Positions 1 through 13,000 of a stretch of 64,000 bases of DNA are shown one piece after another. This DNA comes from Malachius bipustulatus. Lineage: Eukaryota > Arthropoda > Insecta > Coleoptera > Melyridae. Below the pieces are notes generated by a model, which searched no databases, was not told the DNA's origin, and saw only the letters and a program-made list of their open reading frames with translations. The stretch is from the NCBI GenBank assembly GCA_910589415.1, contig OU342639.1, forward strand, positions 28,032,268 through 28,096,267, in the 5' to 3' direction. Position numbers and translations under genes: made by a program. Positions within the stretch are counted from its first letter, which is position 1; each line of letters begins with the position of its first letter.

Positions 1-1008
1 ATTATGTCAGATACCTAATCACTAATTTTAGTAATTTTAAAATGCCCTGTATTACTAAAGTTTTGTTCTGATATTGCTGGGAGTGAATTCGTCTCAATTT
101 TAGAAGAATTAATTGCCGATAAAAAATGAAAGATCATGGAAAAAGTTCACCACATTTTAAAAATTTGCAACTTGAAATTAGTAATAATCTGGATTTTTTT
201 TAACGTTCGTGCAACCGGGTCAAAGTCTTCTATTTCATATTCTTTGATGATATTGTTTGAATATTATTCCCCCTCTACATACCTATTCTGATTATCTTAA
301 ATTAGAGGTTGACAATAAAAATAACAGGTAATGTACTTTCAAAAAGTCAGTATTTTTTATTTATTTAAATGGAATAATTTTTCCAAGTTGCATTTTTCAA
401 AGTATTCAGTAGGTATTCAGTATGCTTTCGAAAATGAAAAAAAACTGTCAAACAATAATTGTTTTCACAAATTAAAAGATAAAACACTTACACTACGCTA
501 CGCCCATGACCATGTATGCTTTGTTTTGATTGACGGCTTTGCGTTGCTTACGTAGGAAACTGATAGACTTACCTTCTTTCGAAGTTTTCTCAAAAACAGA
601 ACACGTTTTCGCCATTTTTTTTTAACTTAATTGAAAAATTAATTATTAAAGCTTAAAACGAGTGAAAGCTAGAGCTGAAAATATAAACAACAAGGAACTT
701 AGCACTGTTTGAAAAACACGAACTCTTATTATGGTTTTATGTAAACAAACGGTCTGACAGGATGTAAACATTCATGTTGCCAGATGTAGCAAAGTAAAAC
801 GGGTATAAGGGATCTATCGATGTTTATTACACTGGAGAGGTTGCGCTCTTTTATTGTAAGTGCCAGTTTCATTATTGATCTGGCATTCATTGTTTTGAAC
901 AGTCTTGTTTGGAGAGAGAGGGATGTCGGAACACTTTTACAGTGTTTATGTCTTGGTCCATATATTTATTAATATAGTCTAAGGCTAAATCAAAAATTCC
1001 GGTAATTA
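1..1008. other. Non-coding AT-rich stretch
   Basis: I see no exon, RNA gene or repeat structure here. The short open frames have no recognisable protein character. The missing N-terminal exon(s) of the ASAP gene could lie here or further upstream, but I could not find the expected start of the BAR domain. Confidence 0.5.
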
Positions 1009-1629
1009 TACAAGGTGATCCCTTTGTTGCGGACACTGTATACAGGGTGTGGCAGAGGTAGAGGATGTTCAGAGAGACTGTAAATTTAAAACAAAAATGT
1101 GTTCCTCGGCTTCGTTACCAAGATATAGGGTGTCCTTTTCCTAAAATTTAAATCGAAACGGCAGTCAAATTTAAACAACCTCCACTGGCAAAACACATGA
1201 TTTGACGTAACTATTACGATAATGTTTGCTTTTTATTATTTCTTATCATCGAGAACGGAATTACAGGCATCAAAGTTTACCTATTCCCTGAGTTCAAGAA
1301 AAATATTTCAATGTGGCATGAATTCGAGATTGTGAATAATATTATCGATATCGAATATGTAGGTATATCCGCGCAACGATAATTGTTTTAAGCTTTGTTG
1401 GACTTGCCATTTCACATGTTTCCATGGTAACATCTATGTGGGTATTGTAGACCTACACATTATTTTTCTTCCCATAGAAGGGTATCCAGTGCAGTGTTGT
1501 GACTTTTTTTCATAAAAATGGTCATATCTTCTTAAGGGAGCCATACTGCAGAAAAAAGTATGGCTCAACTTAGAATCTTTAATCCACGCATGGTACTGGA
1601 CGTGTCCGCCATTTCGGGATCACCCTGTA
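1009..1629. mobile_element. TIR element (MITE-like), 621 bp, TA target duplication
   Basis: The left end TACAAGGTGATCCC and the right end GGGATCACCCTGTA form an imperfect terminal inverted repeat of about 30 bp. It continues into a shared GCGGACAC-type motif on both sides. TA dinucleotides flank both ends (1007-1008 and 1630-1631), as expected for Tc1/mariner-type insertion. No transposase is visible, so it is a non-autonomous element. A second internal TACAGGGTG motif near 1040 may mark an older nested end. Confidence 0.7.
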
Positions 1630-2139
1630 TAGATAACGGGCCACTCGCACTTCACTACAATTTTTACATTGTTACATTTTACATTTTGTACATATCTTGT
1701 CATTAATCTTATGTACTTTTTGAGAGCTTGAAATTTTTTTATTTGGCAGTGAAACAAATTAATAAAAAAAATTATCAAAAATGAGTAATGTTTTTCATCA
1801 AAAAATGCTGTTTTTCTCAAAAAGAGTTCACATTAGAGCTTTTGACCACGAGCACCTTTTTTATGTAGAAAACATGTTGACAGTTTAAAATGTGCTTCCG
1901 CAATGCCAATTTTCCCAGTGTCATAGAAATTAGGGGTAAAAAATTTCAAGCAACCCCAAAATTTCTGCCACTGCCATATGAAATGAATTTATCGAGAGCT
2001 CAAAAAGGGTTTAATAGCTCAAGTTAATAATTATGTCAGTCAAAAGCTCAAAAAATATTAACGATAAGACGTGTACAAAAGTTAACTTTTATATTTCAAA
2101 CGGTTCCTGAGATATTGTAAAAAAACTGAAAAAAGTACA

Positions 2140-2345
2140 TTATTTTGACACCCTCTATTTCGAAAATGGCGGGTTTGCGGACCCGTGTTAATAGGAACTG
2201 ATTTCTCAGAATGTATACATTATACAAAACACCCTGTATAATGACCCCATATTTTATTGTAGTTTCAAAATTATGTTTGCATATCATTGTAGCGCCCAGA
2301 GCTACCCCTTCAAAAAATTTAAATAACAAGAGGAGTCGAGTGACG
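2140..2345. repeat. Dispersed repeat fragment shared with 46020-46100
   Basis: The stretch around 2280-2345 (GCGCCCAGAGCTACC..., GAGGAGTCGAGTGACG) reappears in reverse orientation at about 46030-46105. The family is unknown. An ACACCCTGTATA motif near 2230 suggests it is part of one of the CTGTA-ended elements. Confidence 0.5.
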
Positions 2346-2439
2346 CTTCATTTTGATGCTGTTTTGTTTTTTTTTCAAACTTAAACGAAATCGAAGATTT
2401 TAGGGGATGTAAATTTTTGTTGGGAAAGATGAGCTACCG

Positions 2440-2545
2440 TTGGGTAGGTGGTAGGTAGGCCTCACTTACCCCCCACCACCCAACCTCCCAACCTAACCAC
2501 CCAACCTACCAACCTAACCATCTACCCACCTACCTACCTAAAACT
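2440..2545. repeat. Degenerate simple repeat (GGTAGGTGG / CCTAACC / CCACCCAACC)
   Basis: A GT/AC-strand-switching low-complexity run: G-rich GGTAGGTGGTAGG followed by C-rich CCACCCAACC and CCTAACC units. The two halves are roughly self-complementary. It is not a regular insect telomere array. Confidence 0.7.
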
Positions 2546-2877
2546 GTAAATAAAAAAAATCATTGACGGAAAATGATCGCTGCTCAGCACTTCCGTAATA
2601 AAGTAAGGTACTTTCTAAGAAGTTGTGAGGGGTTTCTATGTAAAATGACATCAATTTACTGAGATAGAGGATGAAATTGATCTATGGGGATTATTTTCCA
2701 TAATATTTTGTGCGATTTCAACTGTATCTTTCTTTGGGATGTCTCGTTGCATGGTGTGTCAGTTAATGATTTAAAGATGGGTCGGATAGGACCTATTATA
2801 GATCGGAAGTGTCTGTTATAGGTTTCTGCAAAAATAGACCAAAATTATCTGATTTGAGTAAACTTGCCAATGTATGT

Positions 2878-3075
2878 ATTTATGTAACTTGTAATTTTTA
2901 ATGATTAGTAGGCAACCAGAGAAACAGATTTGCACCATAATCAACTCTTGCATAATTTAGAGACGCCACGGCTATGTGGCTTTGGCTCAAACATAGAGAA
3001 CTAAGGAGTGACACTCTGTTACCATCTGTTTCTCTGGTTGCCTGCTAATCATTGAAAATTACAAGTCATTACAAC
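2878..3075. repeat. Short foldback (inverted repeat arms of about 50 bp)
   Basis: The left arm (about 2878-2927) and right arm (about 3022-3075) are reverse complements with few mismatches. Both contain AACCAGAGAAACAGAT or its complement. The central loop is about 95 bp. No coding capacity. Confidence 0.7.
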
Positions 3076-3129
3076 TATCGAGCACCAGTTAAGACTAAAT
3101 GTTGGTTCCAAGATTTCCAAGTATGTGTA

Positions 3130-3300
3130 GTGTGTTCCTGACTGATGACGATGAGTCCAAATAAGGAAGAAACGGTACCGTTCACATCGTCAGTTTCACC
3201 TTACATCCTGTGCGAAAATTTTCTAACTCGTTCTGCAAAAGGAACCTATAGTGACAATTGAATTACAATCTAAATTCCAAGAAATTTCTCAAATGTTACT
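3130..3300. repeat. Diverged half-copy of the foldback at 13610-13870
   Basis: The segment with GTTTCACCTTACATCC, GTGCGAAAATTTTCTAA and TTCTGCAAAAGGAACC matches the right arm at 13770-13870 (CGCCTCACATGCC, GTGCGAAAGTTTTCTAA, TTCTGCAAAGAA). It therefore belongs to the same repeat family. Confidence 0.55.
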
Positions 3301-4074
3301 TAATTATTGGGAATAGATGTCTATATGTATGGACTTAAATGTAGAAAACATTATAGAGAAGTTAAAAAAAAAAAAGATTCAGCAAGCTAGGGCTCTTGGT
3401 TTTCGAGAAATCGATTTAAAAAAGGGTTCTCGGAATAGAATTACCACGACAGCGCACTTCCATTCTTAGCGTAACAACAGCACAGATATAATACCTACAT
3501 AGAACTTGAGTTCCCTGGTAGGGATTTTAATTGTTGTAAAACTAATTGTAGTGTGTTTATTAATTACAAAGAAACGTATTAAGTTTTAAATTGGGAAAAA
3601 GTTCTGTAAATAAGTTTATACTGAACACTTTTTATCCTTAAGAAGTTTTACATTAGACATATTACTGTAAAATAATTAGGGAAGCCAATATTTACAATAG
3701 TTTATTTTAACATGGGATTTCCCTATGTCCACAAATTCAAGAGAAGTATGGAGGGTATGAATATCATCCAGCCGAAGGAAGGTCTTCTTGCATTCAGTTT
3801 AATGGACAAAGTGTTGTCATTTAGCACAAAACGACAATAATATTGATCTACGAAACTTTAACAGTTTCATGATTTGACTCTATGGCAGTTTGTGGCAGTA
3901 ATGACTCGCTGCAGCATTTTTTCCTTGCTTTTTTATGATAATCAAATCTTACATTTTATGGACTCAAAAACATGTAAAAATTTCAATTTTATTAAACAGT
4001 CATAGATAAGATTTATTATGAACTGTTTTCTGTTTCTTATTTACCACAATATTATACCATAATATTGTTTATAG

Positions 4075-7000
4075 ACCCTGGATTACGACAGAGAAGGGTT
4101 AACGAAAATGAAAAAGGCAATAAAGGCTATCCATACTTCTGGAAACCGTAAGTTTATGACTAATCTAGTGTGATTTCTTGAATTTTAGAAGATTATCTTT
4201 TGCAGAACATGTTGACAATGAAATGTACTTTGTTAGAGCATTAAATAGAATTGGAGACAATGCGAAACATAAGGAAAAAGAAGATGTAATTGGAAATGCA
4301 TTTGAAAAATTCTCAATAGTAACCAAAGAACTGTCTGCTCTAATGAAGACATTGATGCAAAATTTGAACAATATTGTGATGTTTCCATTAGATAATTTAT
4401 TAAAGGGTGATTTGAGAGGTGTTAAAGGTGACTTGAAACGGCCTTTTGATAAAGCGTGGAAAGATTATGAAAGCAAATACTCGAAAATTGAAAAGGAAAA
4501 AAAACAACAAGCCAAAGACGCTGGCTTTTTCAGGGAAGTTACTCCTGCGGAAGTTGCTGATGAAATGGAGAAGGAAAGAAGAATGTTTCAGCTGCAGATG
4601 TGTGAAGTACGTACATTTTACGTACTTCACACGTATTATTTATTATTTAAAATGTTTGTTTCAGTACCTGATAAAATACAATGAAATTAAAACGAAGAAA
4701 GGAATAGATCTACTTCAAAACTTGGTAGAATATTACCATGCACAAACAAAGTGAGTTTAAAATTTCAAAATACTATTAAAACAAAAAAACTCTTAAACTT
4801 CTTAAGAAACTTTGACTGTGACCTACTGTAATTTTCCAGTTATTTTCAAGACGGTTTGAAAACTATAGAGCATTTTGGCAATTACGTTGCTGATCTTAGT
4901 ATTAAATTACAAAAAATTCGACAGGGATACGATGAAGAAAAAAGAAAACTTACTGAGTTAAGGAACATCATCAAATCAACACCAAGTATAGAGAAAGAGG
5001 TTAGAAATATTGGTTTCTATTTTCTGTTCGGCAAAGATTATAAATTTTTCTTATGTACCTTTTAGATTGGACCAGGTGTGGACAAAGGTCCATCAGGTTA
5101 TTCTTTACATCAACTACAAGGCGATAAACATCATGGTGTTACACGGACAGGTCATTTATTGAAAAAATCTGAAGGAAAGATGCGAAGAGTCTGGCAGAAA
5201 CGAAAGTGCAAAGTTCAAGCCGAAGGTTTTCTGGAAATATGTCATGCGGATGAGTCCAAACCTCCGACTCGTGTAAATTTACTAACATGCCAGATTAAAA
5301 TGGTACCTGATGACAAACGTGGCTTTGATCTTATATCTTGTGAGTTAAATAAAAACTTTCATAATAATAAAAATTATAATATTTTATTCATGTTTGGGTA
5401 ATTTTAGATAACAGAACATACCACTTCCAAGCTGAAGATGAGGCAGATCAACGTGCTTGGATGTCGGTGTTAGTTAACTGCAAAGAAATGGCGCTTATGA
5501 AGGCTTTCGATGATAGTAGCAAAGCAGGTGGTGATAATGTTAACCATAGTTTATTTGAACTTCAACAAGCCATTATTAGGTACTTACAAAAGCTTCCTGG
5601 AAATAATAGATGTTGTGACTGCAATTCTCAAAATGGTAAGGACATTCTTTTTTCTATAATTTGGGTAGGAGAATAATAATTTGATAGCTTAAATTAATTA
5701 ACTTCTAAGAACTGATATAAAGAGTAAACAACAAAGAAAAGGACAGGAAGCGTTTTACGACACCGCTTAGTTGAAGCTCAAAAATCTACTGCTCATTTTG
5801 TAATGATTTTTTCAAATGGAGATGTCCTAACATCACCAGGTCATTGCGAGGCTAGGTATCTCTCCTTTATACCTGCTCGTTTAGTGAGTTTTAGGTGTTC
5901 GCACCTTTTTTAGCTTCAAATAAGCAAGTGTCCCGAGACGCTTGCCAACTGACACTAGAACACAAACGTAACCTAAATGTAAATTTCAGAGATTTATTTG
6001 AAATAATTTCAACTAAATCTCTACAAGACTACATCAAATACATCAATCAGAAAATAATACCTGAGAAAAATATAAGTGCAAAATGACAAGAGAAGTGAGC
6101 ATGTGATTTACAAAAATTCTGGCACTAAAAATGCTAACTGAGCATGTAATTTTCAGCTGTGGCTAGAGGGCCACAGCAGAGCAGCTGCCCAATCAATAAT
6201 TACCACGTGAAATGATCACATAGTTTTGTTGCCGACCCACAATAAAGGACTGTTTTTGTATAACGGATATCACACAGGCCTGCCAGGTTAGATTTCACTT
6301 CTTTAGCGAATATAAAAAGATTAACAGCCAGAGTTAGTACTGACTTTTTGTAAGTAAATTTTATTGTGTGCTATTGTAAATAAATTGTGTTGCACAAATA
6401 TATTTTTGGGGGTACTGCAGCCCCGAGTGCAGCCCTGTATTTGTAGGGTTAGTTCACATTTTTATAGATGCTATTTAAGTTAATTAGGTGCTAAGGATAT
6501 CGAATTACATACAGGAATTATAACTTTGTTAGTTGCGCAAAATTTGATGCTCAGTCAGTATTTTTGTTGCTACACTAGATTTTTCTAAAAACTTATCAAA
6601 AAAACAAAAATCGAAGTTTCATTAAATAGTAGTAGGTATTTTCAGCTGTGGCTAGAGGGCCACAGCAGAGCAGCTACCCAATCAATAATTACCACGCGAA
6701 ATGATCACATAGTTTTGTTGCCGACCCACAATAAAGGACTGTTTTTGTATAACGGATATCACACAGGCCTGCCAGGTTAGGTTTCACTTCTTTAGCGAAT
6801 ATAAAAAGATTAACAGCCAGAGTTAGTACTGACTTTTTGTAAGTAAAATTTTATTGTGTGCTATTGTAAATAAATTGTGTTGCACAAATTATATTTTTGG
6901 GGGTACTGCAGCCCTGTATTTGTAGGGTTAGTTGACATTTTTATAGATGCTATTTAAGTTAATTAGGTGCTAAGGATATCGAATTACATACAGGAATTAT

Positions 7001-10000
7001 AACTTTGTTAGTTGCGCAAAATTTGATGCTCAGTCAGTATTTTTGTTGCTACACTAGATTTTTCTAAAAGCTTATCAAAAAAACAAAAATCGAAGTTTCA
7101 TTAAATAGTAGTACCTAGGTATTTTTGGGGGGGGGGGGTCTATAACTACAAAAATGTATGTTTAGACATGTATATCTGGCTTATTATGTCTAATTTTACC
7201 TCATGTAAAAAAAAACATTCTGTATCAATAATTAACTCCCAACATTTGAGGTTAAATGTAAATATTTCCAGATGCAACATGGTTGTCTACAAATTTTGGT
7301 ATAATAGTGTGCATAGAATGCTCTGGCATTCATAGAGACCTTGGAGTGCACATTTCTAGAATACAGTCACTTACTCTAGATAATATGGCAACAAGTCAGT
7401 TGATCTTAGCTAGGTTCATGACAAATAATCTCTTTAATGATATTATGGAAGCACAGTTACCTCCCCATGAAAAGCTACATCCGTCCAGTACAATGTAAGT
7501 TGTTCTAAACAATGTATTAATTTTACAATTACCAATTTTCAAGTAATTTATTTGTTAAATTTTAGGGAGGAAAGGCTTGCTTTTATTAGAGCCAAATATT
7601 TGGAGAAAAGGTTTGCTCTTAGAACATGTGAAAGCGAATTGGATAAACTATACGAATTAGAAACAGCAGTAAACACAGGAGACTTAAGCAGTTTGTTACA
7701 AATGTTTGCAGAAAACGTAGATTTAAGTGCTACATTACCAAATTCGGTAAGTCTTGTTTAAATTTATTAAATAAAATATTAGGTTTGAGATTGTTAGATG
7801 GGAACGTAACAGTTCATAAATTGCAGGAGACAGGTGAGACAGCTCTACATAGGGCAGTAGTGAAGGAAGCCGGAAGAACATTGCATTTGGTAGATTTTCT
7901 GATACAAAATATGCCAAGCTCAGCTCTTGATAAACCCACTAGTCCTCCTATAACCTCCGACGGCTACGGACTGGAGACTGCCTTGCACTTGTGTGCACGC
8001 TATGACAAGCCCGAATGTATGAAGCTTTTATTAAGAAGCGGCGCTGATGCTCAGCTCAGGAATTCACAGCACAAAACACCTGTTGAAATCGCCCGTGAAT
8101 GCGGCAATATCGCTTGTCAGGAGCTGGTTAGTTAAAATTGATTCATAGAATTAAGAACAAAAATACCTCTTTATTCTTACACTACTTCATAAATTTCACA
8201 TAATGTTTGTGAACTTTGACAAAAGTTGTGTCTGCAAAGTGCAAAGTACTTAAAACTTGCTGCCTCTGTGGTTTCCAAGGCTGGTCATAAGCATCTGCTC
8301 ATGGCAAATACTTTCCATTAGGGGTTTCCGAATCTTCAAAATTTTGAACTGAACTGAAGCCTCGGTTCAAGTTGGGTTCGAATTCTAAACGGTTCGAGTT
8401 CGAATTGAATCAATATTTGTTGAAACAATCACAGTTGGACAGTTACAAAGAGTGAAGTAAATGATTAGCCGTATTGAATTTAATATAAACTTGTCAATGA
8501 GATTGACTTGAACTTGAAAGTGGGAAATGTTCTCGTGTTAAGTTAGATTATTGTGCTCGAAAAGTAGTTTTTTGTTTTTCATATTTCGTTTTATACTTGC
8601 TCGAGTAATGTCATAATATGTAAAAAGAAATTAAAACAAGGTTTTAAAAAATGTTTTGTCTTTAGTTTTTTCTTTCAAGAATTCTATTTAAAGGATACCA
8701 CAGAGTTTGGCAAAGTTTGACATTAGTTCAAAGTTCATTTCAAAAAAAAATTTTCAACAACAACAAGAGACAACAATTTTTAGACCAGGTCTGAGTTCGG
8801 TTTGAAAAATTCAGGGTTCACACATGCCTACTTTCTACTCAGTTCAACGTGACCAAACCGGTATTTTGCAAGTAGACCAACATGGCTTTTCTAGATGTAG
8901 TAGTTTTTTTTCTAGACGAAGTTCAAGACGAGCCAGGATCTGGTTTTGACATTTTTCACAGGCCCTTAGTTTTGATGCTACAGAGTCATTCATGTATTTT
9001 GCAGAAATTTTTGATGGGCAGTATCTTTTGAACGAATCGATGGAATTTAAGTCAATTTGGAAGGTATGCTCTACCAATGACTGCATCAAATGAATGATTG
9101 AATGAATTCCATCAATTCATTCAAAAGATTCTGCTCATCAAAAATTTTGGCAAAATACACCCTGTAACATCGAAACGAAGGGCCTCAAAATAATTTCAAA
9201 ACCAGATCCTGAATTTCCTTGGAAAATTACACAAACCCTTAAGCCATGTCGGTCTGCTGGTGAAACACTCCAAATAGTAGATAATCTTTTATTACCTACT
9301 GAAAACCAGTGATCACAGATTTGGCTTCAATCTTTTGATATATATCACTATGCTTTTTCAAAAAAGCTCAATACCGTCTCTAAGGTATAATATTAAACAA
9401 CTGAATATGAATTTTAATTTTGCAGCTTCAAAATTCTGGCAGTAGATTGAAGAATTTATTTGATAACATCAATATAGATTGGAATTTACATCATGACGAT
9501 GGTTCTACAGATTTCTCAGAAGATGAAACTATTATTGAAGACAGAGTAAGTTGTAAACAAACACAAATCTTATGTAGTATTGATCAATAACTTTTTAGAA
9601 TGGTTCTTTAACTCCCGAAAAGAAAAATCGTTCAAGACCTCCTAGCTACACTGGTGGTGATTCGCCTGTGACACTAAGATCTCGATCATCCACATGTGAT
9701 AGTCTGCAGTTCGGAAATACTAACAAGTGCCAAATGCCCCCACCGGTAGCCCATAGCAGGAAGTCTAGTAAGTAAATAAAACATAAATAATACATGTCAG
9801 TAAAATTTATTATTCATCACATTGCTTCGCACAATATTTTTTGAAGTGTAAAATGAGGAATCAATGTTATAAGACATGGTCAAGTTATCTGTACCTATTA
9901 TTTTATAAATTTTATGAATATTTACTTTAGAACCTCAAAACTTTGAAAAATTTTAATAATTATTATACCTAAGGAGTGTGGTAAAGTTTATAGAAAAATT

Positions 10001-13000
10001 ATAGCGATCTCTCTAAAATTTGTAGTGTCAAGAAAAGTAAAAAAATTAAGGTTTAAAGTTTTTCTATCTTCTCAGGTAAACAAGTGAGGTGTCTCCAAAA
10101 AGGTTTTCACTATTTATTCTTAAGTCAGATAGTTTATTATATATATTAGCAAAAATGTTTATGTATGAACATCCTAAGTATGAATGTAAGGGTTCCAAAC
10201 CTATTTAACTTTTTTTTGTACTTATATTCTGGTCGAGAGAACCTTTTTTTTCCCGCCCTTTTTATCTCTGAAAGTCTGATAAAAAAACTGGAAACATTTA
10301 TAATATTGTTACGGGTTTCACACTTATAATCTCAGTCTAAATAACCAGCTGTCATCCTGTCTCCACTTACAGAAATTACACCACTTGTCTATACTTCACT
10401 GAGTCACAATTCTCTATATGCCACTACTGGCTACTACTATCTTCCTTACTCTGTATACTTCAGACTTCACTTCCGACATCCAAGTTACTACTGACTCGTC
10501 TCCAGCCACGCGGCGGTTCTTATATAGTTCCCTGGGGCGCCGTCAAAGCCTCTGGCGTGTCCGTAGACATGTTCTCATACAAGGTGGAGTCATTTTGGTA
10601 TTTAGTAGAACTAACATTGGCGGTCAATGTGTCATTCCTGGCATGTGACTGGAATTGTCGCGAAAGTGTCATTTCCATGAATTTCCATCATAAAAATTGT
10701 GGAAGTAAAGAAGTAAAGAAACAAATAAATGTGTCTGGGTTGTTCTTGTTCGCGAATAAAGTGGGTTATTTCTCGTTATAATATTATAATAGTCGAATAA
10801 GGATTATTGTAAAATTATTGCGAGGTGTCTAAAATTTGTTGTTTTTTACATACACATAATATTATGTAACCTCCGGCCTGTGATCGATTCAACTGTAATT
10901 TCATTACAGTAGCGAGTAGAGTATCCCTAAAAATCTAAAAATTCTAAACTTTACACCAACATATAAAAAAATGGTGAACTAAACCAGCTGGCATGAACAA
11001 ATATTTTCCTGTAGATATCTTTGATATTTGCAATTCTTAAAGACTTGATTCTTTTGACATACTCTTCACAATACAACTAATTATGCACTTATGATTTATC
11101 TGCTGGAACTTTGTTGCATATAACATCTCCATAACCCTATAAAACGTAGATGATGGAAATGTTTGTCGCAAATATTTGACATTACTGAATGAAATCAGGT
11201 GAAGTGGGCGCCATATCATTTAAACCGAACTCGAACTGAACCGAACTTTCGGTTCGAATTCCAAATCGAGTTAGAATCGAACCCATTTAAATTAATAATA
11301 ATAATAAAGAGTCTTTATTTGTTGGTGTAATGCACATTTATACAATACAAAGTAAACTCAATCGTGGTAAAAGCTCAAATGGAACGAAGAACAAGCGCTC
11401 GAAAAGAAGAAGAATGTTTGATGTTTTAGACATTTGATTACATTCACATTTGTTAAAACAATGACAGCTGAGAGCTACAAAGAATAAAGATATCAAACAG
11501 AACTCCAGAAATGATAGTCTGTGCTTCAGTCAAAAGACTTAAAACTTGAAAGTGAGAAATGTTCAAAATTCAGGAATAATAATTTACAGTGGAAACTGAA
11601 AACAGGGAAAACTGTTATAAAATTGTGTCGTAGATTACAGCAAAAGCGTATTTTCAGTAAAAAATAAAACTAACAAACTTTCTATTGCATAATTTTGCTA
11701 ATCTATTAATTATAGAACTTTTTGACCAATTCTAAGCAAATTAACCACAAAATTGAAACTATTATCCGGAAATTGTTCGGCAAAGTTCGAATTTCGATTC
11801 GAAAAACTTAACGACATTAAGTTTAGACCAGGTTTGAGCTCGGTTCGAAAAATTCAGGGTTCGCACAATTGCACACCCCTTCATTTAACATGGTGCTTGT
11901 AGTAGATCTAATAATTAACTCAAGGCACTAGACTTTAAGATGTATGTTACAATGGTTGGTGTTGTAGCAAATGTGCATGCCAGTTTGAAGAAGCGAGTGG
12001 CACCTTTGCCTCCACCAACCGGATCCATCCAGTACGGTACATTACCAAGTAGTCACAGCCGGACACCTTCGGATCCAATATCGGCGGGATACCAAACACT
12101 CAGCCATGCGCATCGACGCTCTCCGAGCAGCGACTCGAGCTCTTCTAGATCTGTGATACCCATAGCTGGAGGTCAGTTGCTACTTCTTTAATAATTATTT
12201 TTATGTTTCTTATTAGATTTTTTTCCAATCGTTAATGGGTTTTCAGTTTTTTTTTCTTTCCTTTTTTGCAATATTTTTCTATTATTACGCATGTTATAAT
12301 CCAGGTTCTTATAACACAAAAAAATCATGCTTTGGAAATCCTGATAAAATTACTAATTTTAATCAGGTGCGGAAATTGTGAAAGAGGTAGCTCTAATTGC
12401 ACGTATGTAGTAATGGATGAAGTTGTTGAGTTTTTAAAATCTTCGAAAGTACCTTACCTGAAATGTTTATTTTTCCTTGAAGCCGTGTTTTAGCATCTAA
12501 CTTTCATTATACATACTACCTAGGACTTAATTATTAACATTTTTGTATCATAAAGAACTACACAATTAAAAATGTGTTCTATTTGAAAATTTTGCAGAAG
12601 TTTGGGTTAAACAAATATAGGAAACCATAATATAGTTCTCAGCATTGCTTTTCAGAACACTTATTTTGATTTGTCATCTGCTATGTCCTTGGTTGTATAC
12701 AGGATTAATGATCGTCTGTTAGAGGTGATAGCCATTTGCATTAAATCATGCACAATAAGTGGCTTAATAGGTCAGGCAAAATTATAGAACTGATTCAACT
12801 TTTTGTAGTATCTACTGGTGTTGGTGTTACCATAACTGAAGTTATAACCAAACTGATTCACCTTCTGACTTCTGACTATGAGAACTGATTAGTTGATAAT
12901 TCGTTGCAACTGCCACCACATGGATTCGAAGCTCAGTTTTGCCAGTTGCCATGGATATTAGTCTTTGTCTAATTCTATAATTGAACTTAATTTCTGTAAT

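Noticed and set aside
2440..2545. CCTAACC-like words suggesting insect telomere repeat
   Set aside because: Units are irregular and mixed with CCACCC and CCTACC; it is low-complexity DNA, not a TTAGG array.
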